Of a DNA stretch of 64,000 bases, positions 8,821 through 18,477 are shown in pieces. The notes under the pieces were generated by a model, which saw only the letters and a program-made list of their open reading frames with translations, was not told the origin of the DNA and did no database searches. The first letter of the stretch is position 1. The number at the start of each line of letters is the position of its first letter. The stretch spans positions 434,001 to 498,000 of the forward strand of contig JAFEKX020000001.1 in the NCBI GenBank assembly GCA_016893485.2. Direction: 5' to 3'. A program made the position numbers and the translations under genes. Source of the stretch: Streptomyces sp. P3. GTDB lineage: Bacteria; Actinomycetota; Actinomycetes; Streptomycetales; Streptomycetaceae.

Positions 8821-9966
8821 ATGGACTTCGCCTTCGGTGACGAGCAGGACGAACTGCGGCGCACGGTACGGGCGTTCCTCGCGGACACCTCGCCCGAGAC
8901 CCAGACGCGGCGGCTGATGGAGACGCCGGAGGGCTTCGACCGGGCGCTGTGGCGCCGGATGGGCACGGAACTCGGCCTTCAGGGGCTGGCCGTCCCCGAG
9001 GAGTACGGCGGTGCCGGGTGCGGGCCTGTCGAAGTGGGCGTGGTCATGGAGGAGTTGGGCCGGGCGCTGGTGTGCGCACCCTTCCTCTCCTCGGCCGTAC
9101 TGGCGACGACGACGCTGCTGCGCTGCGCCGACGAGGACGCCCGCAAGCGGCTGTTGCCGGGACTCGCCTCGGGCGAACTGGTCGGGACGCTGGCCCTGAC
9201 CGAGGACTCCGCCCGCTGGGACGCGACAGGGGTCCAGCTCAACGCCCGTGCGTCGGAAGGGCGTTGGCTGCTCACCGGACACAAGACGTTCGTCCTCGAC
9301 GGTGCCGCCGCCGATGTCGTCCTCACGGTCGCCCGGACCGACGACGGCATCGGGGTCTTCTGGGTGGACGGCAACGCGGCCGGACTGACCCGCACGCCTC
9401 TGCCCACGATGGACCCCACCCGCCGACAGGCCCGCCTCGACTACGACGACGTACCAGCAACCAGACTGCGTCCTGGGCATGGCGACGGCTGGGATCTCGT
9501 CTCGCAGGTGCTCGACCGGGCCGCGGTCGCGCTCGCCGCCGAGCAGGTCGGGGTGGCCTCACGCGCGCTGGACATGGCGGTGGAGTACGCCAAGGTGCGG
9601 CACCAGTTCGGGCGGCCCATCGGCTCCTTCCAGGCCGTGAAGCACCTGCTCGCCGACGTCCTCCTCGAAGTGGAGTCGGCGCGTGCCGCAGCGCACTTCG
9701 CGCTCCTCGCGGCGGCGAACGAGGACCCGGAGCTGCCCGCGGTGGCGAGTCTGGCCAAGGCGTTCTGCTCCGACGCGTGTCTGCAGGCGACCGCGGAGAA
9801 CATCCAGGTCCACGGCGGCATCGGCTTCACCTGGGAGCACCCGGCCCACCTGTATCTGAAGCGGGCCAAGACGTCACAACTCCTGTTCGGGGACCCGGCG
9901 TACCATCGCGAACTCCTCGCGCGGCGCATCGGGTTGGACACGGTCACGGCAGAGGGAGCGGCATGA
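8821..9966 (+). CDS. Acyl-CoA dehydrogenase, beta-type, without adjacent partner
   Basis: Intact, 381 residues. It resembles the beta-type subunit at 2396-3516 closely: MDFAFGDEQDELRRTV, LQGLAVPEEYGGAGCG, LALTEDSARWDATG, FGRPIGSFQAVKHLLADV and VHGGIGFTWEHPAHLYLKRA. This C-terminal type lacks the YEGTS glutamate and normally needs a second ACAD subunit, yet no alpha-type gene is adjacent. It may pair with one of the alpha-type subunits elsewhere in the island or act as a homomer. Its TGA overlaps the next ATG as ATGA. Confidence 0.9.
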   Translation: MDFAFGDEQDELRRTVRAFLADTSPETQTRRLMETPEGFDRALWRRMGTELGLQGLAVPEEYGGAGCGPVEVGVVMEELGRALVCAPFLSSAVLATTTLLRCADEDARKRLLPGLASGELVGTLALTEDSARWDATGVQLNARASEGRWLLTGHKTFVLDGAAADVVLTVARTDDGIGVFWVDGNAAGLTRTPLPTMDPTRRQARLDYDDVPATRLRPGHGDGWDLVSQVLDRAAVALAAEQVGVASRALDMAVEYAKVRHQFGRPIGSFQAVKHLLADVLLEVESARAAAHFALLAAANEDPELPAVASLAKAFCSDACLQATAENIQVHGGIGFTWEHPAHLYLKRAKTSQLLFGDPAYHRELLARRIGLDTVTAEGAA

Positions 9967-10984
9967 AGGTCGACGGCAAGCTCAGCGTGTGGGGCACCAC
10001 GGAGGTCGTGGCGGAGGCCCTCCATCATGAGAAGGCGGGCTACGACGGCCTGTGGGCCTCGGAGTCCAAACACGACCCGTTCCTGCCGTTGCTGCTCGCG
10101 GCCGAGCACACCGACCGGCTGGAGGTGGGCACGGCCATCGCGGTGGCGTTCGCCCGCTCCCCCATGCAACTCGCCTACACGGCACACGACTTGCAGACCT
10201 ATTCCGGCGGGCGCTTCTCCCTCGGCCTGGGCAGCCAGATCAAACCGCACATCGAACGTCGCTTCGCCATGCCGTGGAGCCGCCCCGCCGCCCGTATGCG
10301 GGAGTACGTGAGCGCGCTGCGCGCGATCTGGGCCGCCTGGAACGACGGTGAGAGTCTCGACTTCCGCGGCGACTTCTACACGCACACGCTCATGTCCCCT
10401 TCTTCTCTCCCCCGCCCGCTCCCGGCGGCGCCCCGAAGGTCTTCGTGGCCGCGGTCGGCGAGGCGATGACCCGGGTGGCGGGCGAGGTCGCCGACGGGCT
10501 CCTGGCGCACGGCTTCACCACCGAGCGGTATCTGCGGGAGGTGACTCTCCCGACCGTCGAACCGGGCCTCGACCGGTCAGGTCGCACACGCGACGACTTC
10601 GCCGTCTCGCATCTTCTCCTCACCGCGACCGGCCGCACCGAGGAGGAGTTGGCCCGCGCGATCGACGGCACCCGCCGCCAGATCGCCTTCTACGGCAGCA
10701 CACCCGCCTATCGCGGCGTCCTGGAGCTGCACGGCTGGGGCGAACTCGGCGACGAACTGAACGCGCTGTCGAAGTCGGCCCGCGAGGACAGATGGGAGGC
10801 GATGGGCGGCCTCGTCGACGACGAGGTCCTGCACACCTTCGCGGTCGTCGCGGAGCCGGAGCGGGTGGCGGGCGAGATCAGGCGCCGGTACGGGAGTCTG
10901 GTCGACCGGGTGTCCTTCTACACCGCGTACGAGATCGACGCCGAGGTGTGGGAGCCGATCGTGCAGGAGCTGCACGGAAGTTGA
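9963..10984 (+). CDS. LLM-class (F420- or FMN-dependent) oxidoreductase (1)
   Basis: About 340 residues of the luciferase-like monooxygenase fold: YDGLWASESKHDPFLPLLLA, LEVGTAIAVAFARSPMQLAY, YSGGRFSLGLGSQIKPHIER and, after repair, PKVFVAAVGEAMTRVAGEVA. The pattern with APKVFVAAVG is that of actinobacterial F420-dependent LLM proteins. A C is missing in the C-run near 10395. It could catalyse a Baeyer-Villiger oxidation or an F420-linked (de)hydrogenation of a pathway intermediate; which one cannot be told. It overlaps the preceding ACAD as ATGA and converges on the GntR gene 7 bp downstream. Confidence 0.85.
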
Positions 10985-10991
10985 CGGTACG

Positions 10992-11748
10992 TCAGCCGAG
11001 CAGGTCCAGGACCGTCGTCATGGACCTGCTCTGCAGCAGGTAGTCCTCGGCCTCCTGGAGATGGAGCCGCCACAGCTCCTCGGCGGCCTCGGTCCGGCGC
11101 CCGGCGACCAGTTCGACGAGGGCGCCGTGGGCGCGGAAGCCCCGGCGGTTGGCCCGGATGTTCTCGGGGCTGCCGGCGTCGAGGTCGACGTGGGACCAGT
11201 TCGCCTGGTCGATGATGTGCCGGACCATGCCGTTGAGGACGCTCAGCGTCTCGTTGCCGGCGAGTTCGACGACGAGGGCGTGGAACTCCATGTGGGCGCG
11301 GATGAAGGCCGAGGGGTCGCCCATGAGCCGCTCCGCCCCGGCGACGGAGGCCCGCAGCCGCTCCAGGTCCCGGTCCGTGCGGCGCCGGGCCAGCAGACCG
11401 GCGCAGGGTGCCTCGATGACCGTCCGGGCGTCGTAGACGTCCTTGAGGGTCGTGCCCCGGTACTCCAGGACGACTCCCGCGTAGCGGGCGGCGACCGTGC
11501 CTTCCGGGACCTGCACCCGTGCCCCGCCCCGGGCGCCCCGGCGCACGCTGATCAGCGACCCGACTCCAGGACCCGGAACGCCTCGCGCAGTGTCGGCCGG
11601 GAGACGGCGAACTCCGCCATCAGGGCCGTCTCGGCGGGCAGCGCCTCCCCTCGGCCAGCTCCCCGCGCACGATCTTGCGGCGCAGCTGCGCCACCACCAG
11701 CTCGGCCATCTTGGGGACCCTCACCGGCGTGTTCACCACGGCGTCCAT
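10992..11748 (-). CDS. GntR-family transcriptional regulator, FCD type
   Basis: About 251 residues after repair. The N-terminal winged helix reads MAELVVAQLRRKIVRGEL, EALPAETALMAEFAVSRPTL and REAFRVLESGSLISVRRG. The C-terminal FCD ligand domain contains VYDARTVIEAPCAGLLARR, HMEFHALVVELAGNETL and RLHLQEAEDYLL, with D, H residues suited to the metal site of this family. Frame breaks lie near 11648 and 11562. It is the last gene of a five-gene operon (ALDH, CoA ligase, thiolase-like, DUF35, regulator) and is the only DNA-binding regulator in the first 36 kb. It is therefore the best candidate to read the repeated AT-rich operators, with an acyl-CoA or acid as likely ligand. Confidence 0.85.
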
Positions 11749-11753
11749 CTCCT

Positions 11754-12155
11754 TCAGTCGCCTGGGACGGGCACGAAGTACGGCAGGGTGATCTCGTCGG
11801 TGAGGGGCCGGAAGTCCACACGCACCCGCATGCCGATGGTCACGTCGTCCGGGTCGCCCGCGTCGACGTGGGAGAGCAGGGTGCCGCCCTCGTCCAGGTC
11901 GATCACGGCCAGCGCGAACGGTGTCCCGAAGCCGGGGCCAGGTGCGCGATGGACCACGGTCACCGAGTAGACGGTGCCCCGGCCGGCGCTCGGCACGTAC
12001 CGCCAGTCCGCCGCCATGCAGCCGGGGCAGGCGGGTTCGGGCACGAGGAAGCGCAGCCCGCAGGCCGGGCAGTGCGGGACGACCAGGTCACCGCGCCGGG
12101 CCGCGTCCCAGAACGGCCGGGACAGCGGAGTGGGCACGGGCACGGGCCGGCTCAT
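11754..12155 (-). CDS. DUF35 zinc-ribbon/OB-fold protein (1)
   Basis: Intact, 133 residues. An N-terminal rubredoxin-like zinc ribbon, CPACGLRFLVPEPACPGC (C-x2-C, then C-x2-C), is followed by an OB-fold with RGTVYSVTVVHRAPGPGF and FALAVIDLDEGGTLLSHV. DUF35 proteins bind acyl-CoA and form complexes with thiolase-like partners, for example the ChsH2 DUF35 domain with Ltp2. The start ATG overlaps the stop of the adjacent thiolase-like gene (ATGA), so equal synthesis and complex formation are likely. Confidence 0.9.
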   Translation of the reverse strand: MSRPVPVPTPLSRPFWDAARRGDLVVPHCPACGLRFLVPEPACPGCMAADWRYVPSAGRGTVYSVTVVHRAPGPGFGTPFALAVIDLDEGGTLLSHVDAGDPDDVTIGMRVRVDFRPLTDEITLPYFVPVPGD

Positions 12156-13302
12156 CGCGTCCTCCCCAGCACGCTCATCTCGTAGTGCTGCGCGCCGGAG
12201 CCGGCGTTGCCGACGACCGCCAGTTCCGCGCCCTCGACCTGGTGGACGGCGGTGCCGCGCAACTGCCGTACGGCTTCGACGACTTTGAGGGTCATCTGCT
12301 GGGTTCCGTTCCACGCGTACGCCAGGCAGCCGCCATCGGGATTGACGGGGTGCTTGCCGCCGACGGTGATGGCGCCACTGGCGGCCAGCGGGCCCCCTCG
12401 CCCTCGCCGCACAGCCCGAGGATCTCCAACTGCCGGATGATCTCGAAGGAGTTGGGGTCGTAGAGGGAGAAGACGTCCACGTCCTGCGGGCCGATGCCTG
12501 CCATGGTGTAGGCACGAGTGGCCGCGTCCCGGCCGAGCTGGCCGACCTCCCGGTACAGCGCGGGGTTGGCGTACGCGGCCTGGTGGTACTCCATGCCGCC
12601 GCCGAGCACGGCGACGGGCGGGTGGGGCAGGTCGCGGGCGCGTTCGGCGGTGGTCACCACGAGGGCGGCGCCGCCCTCGCCGACGATGCAGCAGTCCAGC
12701 AGGTGGAAGGGTGTGGCCACCATGCGGGAGGCGAGCACGTCGTCGGCGGTGTACGGACCACGGCCGTACATCATCGCCTCCGGGTTGGTGGTCCCGTTGT
12801 TGCGGACGGTGGCTGCGACCTCCGCGAGCTGACAGGCGGTCGTCCCGTACTGGTGCATGTGCCGGGCCGCCACCAGCGCGAACTGGGCGACGACGTAGCT
12901 GCCCCAGACGTCCGCGAACTCCAGCGCCACTCCGGCGCCGACGGGACCCGCACCGCGCGAGACGAGCTTGCAGCCGCCGACCACGACGGTGTCGGCGAAC
13001 CCGGCCCGTACGGCCGCCGCCGCCTTCAGCAGGCCCCGGGAACCGGCGTTGTCGAGCATCGAGTCGCTGGTCCAGCGCAGGTCGCGGCCGAGCATCCGCG
13101 CCCAGGAGCTGCCCTCGCCGGGCACCCCGCCCGGGCCGGGCCAGTCGACCTGGGCGCCGTCGACGTCCGCCGGGGCCAGCCCGGCGTCCTCGATCGCGCC
13201 GCGCACGGCTTCGAGGGCCAGGCCCATCGCGTCGCGGTGCGGGAGGGACAGGGCCTGCTCGGTGGCGTGCACGCCGACGACGACGGGTTGGCGGTCGTTC
13301 AC
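12152..13302 (-). CDS. Thiolase-like protein lacking the active-site Cys (Ltp2-like?)
   Basis: About 383 residues of the SCP2/lipid-transfer thiolase fold. Where thiolases have the nucleophilic Cys, it reads LDNAGSRGLLKAA, and the C-terminal GHP motif is replaced by GGCLAYAWNGTQQM. It keeps VDVFSLYDPNSFEIIRQLE and HPVNPDGG. Loss of Cys together with a coupled DUF35 partner is the pattern of the Ltp2-ChsH2 retro-aldolase of steroid side-chain cleavage, so a C-C lyase role is more likely than thiolysis; this is inference. A G is missing in a G-run near 12405. The GTG start has a perfect GGAGGTGA site. Confidence 0.8.
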
Positions 13303-13306
13303 CGGG

Positions 13307-14879
13307 TCACCTCCCCGCGCCGAGCGTGTCGCCACCGGGATAGCCACCGCCGCCGAAGCGCTCGTCGAGCGCCTCGTAGTCCTTGGCGAAGTCCTTGGTG
13401 CGTGGCAGCGCCTCGGCGAACTCCACGGTCTTCGGCTTCTTGTACGAGGCGATCCGGGCCCGGCAGTGCTCGATGACGTCGGCGGCCGTGACCGGGTCGG
13501 CGTCCGGGTGGAGGACGACGACCGCCTTGACGTCCTGCGCCCAGCGCTCGTTCGGGACGCCGATGACGGCGGCCTCCTTCACCGCCGGGTGGGACTCGAT
13601 GCAGTTCTCCACCTCGGCCGGGAAGATGTTCTCGGCGGCCGACTTGAGCATGCGGGTCGTGGTGCCGAGGAAGCTGATCGTGCCGTCGCTCTCACGTCGG
13701 CCGAGGTCGGTGGTGTGCCACCAACCGAAGCGGAAGCGCTCCTCGTTGATCCCGGGCCGGTTCCAGTAGCCGAGGTGTACGAGGTCGCCGCGGACGCAGA
13801 TCTCGCCCGCCTCGCCGATCTCGCACTCTTTGCCGGTGCCGTCCAGGACGCGTACGGCGGTGAGGGGGCCGGGGCGTCCCGCGTTGCCGGTGCCCGTGCC
13901 GCCGTAGGCGCCGGTCACGGCGAAGCCGGTCACCTCCGTCTGGCCGTAGCCGCGGCCCTCGCCGCCGCCGTTGCGGGTGAAGCGGCTGGTGTCGGTGGGG
14001 ACCGTGCCCTGCCACAGGGGGCGGCCACGCTGGCCCGCAGGTGCGAGAGGTCGTGGCCCGCCTCCCTGTTGAGGGCGACGAGTTGGGCGATCGTCGGCGG
14101 CATGAGGTAGGCGTGTGTGCAGCGCTCCGCCGCGAGCAGCGGGAGCAGTTCCTCGGCGACGACCCGGCGGACGACGACGTTCTTGCCGCCGTGCACGAAG
14201 GCCGGGACACCCCAGAACTGGTAGTTGCCGATATGGAACATCGGTCCGGCGCCGAGGAAGGCGGTCTCGGTGCCGATGTCCCCCATCCAGGCGGAACTCG
14301 CGCCCATGGCCTGGAGGTTGCGGTGCGAGAGCATCGACCCGGACTGGCGTCCGGAGATCGCCGCGGTGTAGATGACCAGGAGCGCGGAGTCCGGGTCGAC
14401 GTCGACATCCGGGTCCTCGGCCGTGCCGGCGGCCAGGAACGACTCGTAGGAGCCGGCGCCCTCCGCATCGTGCCGCAGCCACAACGCCCGGTGGTCGCTG
14501 CCCAGTTCGGCCCGCGCCTTGCCGACCGTGCCGCCGATCTCCTCGTCCTGCCAGACCACGACCTTCGGGTCGAAGTCCTCGACGGCGAAGGCCATTTCGG
14601 GGGCGGCCCAGCGCCAGTAGCCGGGACAGACCATGGCGCCGATCTTCGCGGCGGCGCCCAGCAGTTCCCAGATGCGGAAGGAGTTCTGTCCCAGCCAGAG
14701 GATCCGGTCACCGGGGCCGACCCCGGCGACCGTGGGGCCTGGGCGAGGCGGTTGGTGCGCTCGTCCAACTGCGGCCAGGTCAAGCGGACTTCGCCGTCGA
14801 CGAGGGCGACGCCGTCGGGGAAGGACCTACGGTGCTCACGGATGATGTCGCCGAACGTCAGGCGGCGGGCGGAATGCAT
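13307..14879 (-). CDS. AMP-binding acyl-CoA synthetase
   Basis: About 523 residues, adenylate-forming. The nucleotide loop is IYTAAISGRQSGSMLSHRN, a variant of the usual YTSGTTGxPKG; related loops occur in some actinobacterial FadD proteins. Further motifs are GYGQTEVTG, HTTDLGRRE (hinge) and LKSAAENIFPAEVE. The C-terminal catalytic-lysine region reads LPRTKDFAKDYEAL instead of PRxxxGK. Frame breaks lie near 14738 and 14025 (one C short in a C-run). It should activate the pathway acid to its CoA thioester. It sits between the aldehyde dehydrogenase, which would supply the acid, and the thiolase-like gene, 4 nt from the latter. Confidence 0.88.
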
Positions 14880-14912
14880 GCTCTTGGCTCCAAAGGCTTT
14901 CGGAAGGGGGAG

Positions 14913-16402
14913 TCAGACGCGGCCGATGCCGACACCCTTGACGCTGACGAACTCGTCAAGACCGGCCTTGCCGCCCTCCCGGCCGAACCCGCTCATGCCG
15001 ACGCCGCCGAACGGCGTGGCGGGTGAAGTGATGGGATTCGGGCCGGGGTTGACGTAGACCGTCCCGGCTTTCAGGCGCGGCACCAGGCGGTTGACGCGTG
15101 CGATGTCACGGGACTGGATGTAGGCGGACAGGCCGTACTGGGTGTCATTGGCGAGGGCGACGGCCTCGTCCTCCGTGTCGAAGGGGGTGATGGCCAGGAC
15201 GGGTCCGAAGATCTCCTGCTGGGCGAGGTCGCTCCGGTTGTCCACGTCGGCGAACACCGTCGGGGAGACGAAGTAGCCCTCGGCGTCGACGCGTTCACCG
15301 CCGAGCACGAGCCGTCCGGCGCCGGCCTCGACCGCCTTGTCGATCATGCCCTGGACGCGGCCCCGGGCGGCCTCGGAGATGAGCGGCCCGATGTAGGTCG
15401 TGGGGTCGAGAGGATCGCCGACGGGCAGGTGGGCCACGACACCGGCGACGCGCGCGACGACCTCGTCGTAGACCGGCCGTTCGACGAGGAGGCGGGTGGG
15501 CAGTGCGCAGCCCTGGCCGGTGTTGCTCATGGCGAAGGCCGCGCAGTAGGGCACGACGGTGTCCAGGTCGGTGTCGGCGAAGAGCAGGTTGGCCGACTTG
15601 CCGCCGAGCTCGAACAGGACGGGTTTGAGGCTCAGTGCCGCGTCGGCCATGATGCGGCGCGCGGTGGCGGGGCCGCCGGTGAAGGAGATCTTGTCCACGC
15701 CGGGGTGTGTGACCAGGGCCGATCCGGCGTCGCCGAGTCCGGTGACGACGTTGACGACGCCGTCGGGGATGCCCGCCTCGCGGGCCAGGTCGGCGAAGAG
15801 CAGCGCGGAGAACGGCGTGGACTCGGCCGGTTTGATGACCACGGTGTTGCCTGCGGCGAGCGCGGGCGGGACCTTCATCGCCAGGGACAGCGCGGGCGAG
15901 TTCCAGGTGATGATGTGGCCGATGACCCCGTAGGGCTGGGCAATGGTGTATTCGACGTTCTCGTGCGGGCTGTAGGCCGCGCCGACCATGCCCTCGATCT
16001 TGTCGGCCCAGCCGGCGTAGTACTCGGTCCACTCGGCGACGTGCGGACCGACGTTGTCCGCCCAGCCGCCTATGCAGACGCCGTTCTCCAGCGGGCAGAT
16101 CGCCGCGAAGTCGGGGATGTGGTCGCGCAGAAGCCCCGCGAAACGGGTGAGCAGTCGGCGGCGCTCGGCGGGGCGCATGCTCCCCACACCTCGAAGGCCC
16201 GGCGGGCGGCGGCCACGGCCCGGTCCACCTCGGAGGGGCCCGCGAGGGGGATGTGCGCCTGCACCAGTCCGGTCGCCGGGTCGCGGTGCTCGTAGAGGCC
16301 GCCGCTCGCGTCGGCGATGTGCCTGCCGCCGATGATCAGCCTGGGCTGCGGCAGGTCGTTCTCCGCCCTGTCCTGGTGCAGCTTCACGTCGACGTCGACC
16401 AC
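14913..16402 (-). CDS. Aldehyde dehydrogenase family protein
   Basis: About 496 residues. Canonical landmarks are PYGVIGHIITWNSPAL, FTGGPATARRIM, the general-base Glu in FELGGKSANLLF and the nucleophilic Cys in NTGQGCALPTRLL. QQEIFGPVLAITPF lies near the end. It oxidises an aldehyde to the acid with NAD(P)+; the acid could feed the CoA ligase encoded next. A break lies near 16183. The GTG start follows AGGAGGCATCC. It is the first gene of the five-gene operon ending with the GntR regulator, and its promoter region carries a clear palindrome. Confidence 0.92.
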
Positions 16403-16445
16403 GGATGCCTCCTTGAGCCCGTCCGTTACCGTGCACCCATCAGGC

Positions 16446-16464
16446 TAAATAGCTAACCTATTTA
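16446..16464. promoter_or_regulatory. Palindromic operator upstream of ALDH operon
   Basis: TAAATAG-CTAAC-CTATTTA, perfect 7-bp arms around a 5-bp centre, 44 bp before the GTG start of the aldehyde dehydrogenase. The segment ATAGCTAAC is identical to that before the GH1-like gene. This is the clearest copy of the island's AT-rich element and lies at the head of the operon that encodes the GntR regulator, so autoregulation is likely. Confidence 0.6.
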
Positions 16465-16493
16465 CCCAAGGTAGTCAATGCATGCATTCGCCG

Positions 16494-17635
16494 TCAGAGC
16501 CCCAGAGACCGGCCGATGATCTCCTGCATGATCTCCGAGGTCCCGCCGAACACCCGCTGCACCCGGCTGTCGCGCCAGATCCGGGCGATCTCGTACTCGT
16601 TGACGTAGCCGTAGCCGCCGAAGAGCTGCATACAGCGGTCGATGACCTGCCAGCCGGTCTCCGAGGTCCAGTACTTGGCCGCCGCGGCCTCCTCGGCCGT
16701 CAACTCGCCCTGGAACAGGGCCATGATGCAGCCGTCGACGTAGACGCGGGCGGCGCCCAGTTCGGCGTTGATGTCGGCGAGGGCGAATCGGTTGGCCTGG
16801 AACTCCCCGATCGGCCGCCCGAACGCGGTGCGGGTCTTGGCGTAGTCCAGGGCCAGTTCGTACGCCCGCTCGGCGGCGGCCAGCGAGGAGACGGCGATGG
16901 CGAGGCGCTCGGTCGGGAGGTTGCCCATCATGTGGTAGAAACCGCGGTTCTCCTGCCCGATGAGGTTCTCGGCGGGGACGCGGACCTCGCGGAAGAAGAG
17001 TTCGGCCGTGTCCTGCGCCTTCATCCCGACCTTGTCGAGCTTGCGCCCGCGCTCGAAGCCCTGCGTGTCCCGCTCGACGACGATCAGACTGATGCCCTTG
17101 TGCCCGGCGTCCGGGTCGGTCTTGCAGGCGACGACGACCAGGTCGGCCAGGATGCCGTTGGTGATGAAGGTCTTGGAGCCGTCGATCACCCACTCGTCAC
17201 CGTCCCGGCGGGCGGTGGTGCGGATGGCCTTGAGGTCGGAGCCGGCGGCCGGTTCGGACAGCGCGAGCGCGCAGATCGTCTCGCCGCTCGTCACCCGGGC
17301 AGCCAACGGGCCTTCTGCTCGGGGCTGGTGAGGTGTGTCAGATAGGGCGGGATGACGTCGTTCTGCAACCCGAGACCGATGCCGACCGAGCTGGTGGCCG
17401 CCATCTCCTCGGCCATGATGGCGTTGTAGCGGAAGTCCCAGATCCCCTGACCGCCGTACTCCTCCGGGAACTGCCAGCCGATGAGGCCGGCCTTGCCCGC
17501 CGCCGTCCACGCGGCCCGGCTCACCTGCCCGTCCCGCTCCCACTGCTCGGCGTACGGAGCGCATTCCCGCAGGTAGTAGGAGCGGGCGGTCTCCCGGAAC
17601 AGCTCGTGCTCCTCGGTGAAGATCGTTCGGCGCAT
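16494..17635 (-). CDS. Acyl-CoA dehydrogenase (homomeric type, 1)
   Basis: About 380 residues. It begins MRRTIFTEEHELFRETARSY and contains WQFPEEYGGQGIWD, LSEPAAGSDLKAIRTTA, VIDGSKTFITNGILADLVV, FGRPIGEFQANRFALADI and the C-terminal VFGGTSEIMQEIIGRSLGL. In this class the catalytic Glu is not in the YEGTS position (Gly here) but in an earlier helix, as in isovaleryl-CoA dehydrogenase. A C is missing near 17302 (LPG-stop for LPRVTSGE). It is transcribed alone on the minus strand, divergent from the SDR operon at 17721, and ends before the ALDH promoter. Confidence 0.9.
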
Positions 17636-17660
17636 GCTCGACTCCGCTCAGGCATCTCGC

Positions 17661-17690
17661 TTATTTAGCTGAAGTAGTTATACGATAGCG
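17661..17690. promoter_or_regulatory. AT-rich divergent promoter/operator
   Basis: The 85-bp gap between divergent ACAD and SDR genes contains TTATTTAGCTGAAG followed by TAGTTATACGATAGC. It shares TAGTTATA with the site at 7974 and TTTAGCT with that at 16446. The copy is less symmetric than others. Confidence 0.45.
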
Positions 17691-17720
17691 CTGTATCGAG
17701 AGCCGGGCGAGGGAGGGCGC

Positions 17721-18476
17721 GTGAGCGTACGGGACAAGGTGGCGCTCGTCACCGGAGCGGGCCGCGGCATCGGCGAGGCGATCGCCGGCCGACTCGCCGC
17801 CCAGGGAGCCGCCGTCGCCGTCTGCGACCTCGACGCGGAGGCGGCCGGCAAGGTCGCGGGCCTTCTCGCGGAGCGGTACGGCGTGCACGCCACGGGAGTC
17901 GGCGCGGACATCTCCGACAACGCGGCCGTCCGCACGGCCGTGGAACGGGTGGCTATCGAACTCGGCCCGGTGGACGTGCTGGTGAACAACGCGGCCGTCG
18001 ACGTCATCGGCCGGTTCGTCGACAGCGCCGAGGAGACCTGGGACCGGATCATCGCCGTCAATCTGCGCGGGACGATCACGATGACCCGGGCCGTCCTCGA
18101 CCCGATGATCGAGCGGGGCGGCGGCCGGATCGTCCACATCGCCTCGGACGCCGGCCGGGTCGGCTCGTCCGGCGAGGTCGTGTACTCGGCGACGAAGGGC
18201 GGGGTCATCGCCTTCGGCAAGGCCCTGGCCCGCGAGGTGGCCCGGCACGGCATCACCGTGAACAGCGTCTGTCCGGGGCCCACCGACACCGCGCTGCTCG
18301 GGCAGGTCGCCGAGTACAGCCAGAAGATGTACGACGCGACCGTGCGGGCGATCCCGCTGCGCCGCGTCGCCCAGCCCACCGACATCGCCGGTGTGGTGGC
18401 CTTCCTCGCGTCCGACGACGCCGCCTACATGACCGGGCAGACGCTCTCGGTCAGCGGCGGACTCACGATGGTCTGA
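17721..18476 (+). CDS. SDR dehydrogenase, BadH-like
   Basis: Intact, 251 residues. VTGAGRGIGEAIAGRL binds the cofactor, VLVNNAAVDV is the NNA motif, and the catalytic Ser and YxxxK lie in HIASDAGRVGSSGEVVYSAT with K next. The sequence SDAGRVGSSGEVVYSATKGG is very like that of 2-hydroxycyclohexanecarboxyl-CoA dehydrogenase (BadH). It would oxidise a 2- or 3-hydroxyacyl-CoA to the ketone. GTG start after GGGAGG. It heads a six-gene plus operon and is followed 1 nt later by a hydratase, the order expected for hydration then oxidation. Confidence 0.88.
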   Translation: MSVRDKVALVTGAGRGIGEAIAGRLAAQGAAVAVCDLDAEAAGKVAGLLAERYGVHATGVGADISDNAAVRTAVERVAIELGPVDVLVNNAAVDVIGRFVDSAEETWDRIIAVNLRGTITMTRAVLDPMIERGGGRIVHIASDAGRVGSSGEVVYSATKGGVIAFGKALAREVARHGITVNSVCPGPTDTALLGQVAEYSQKMYDATVRAIPLRRVAQPTDIAGVVAFLASDDAAYMTGQTLSVSGGLTMV

Positions 18477-18477
18477 G

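Noticed and set aside
16477-16488. Palindrome AATGCATGCATT
   Set aside because: Perfect but short and near the stop of an ACAD; no second copy in the window, so treated as chance beside the real operator at 16446.
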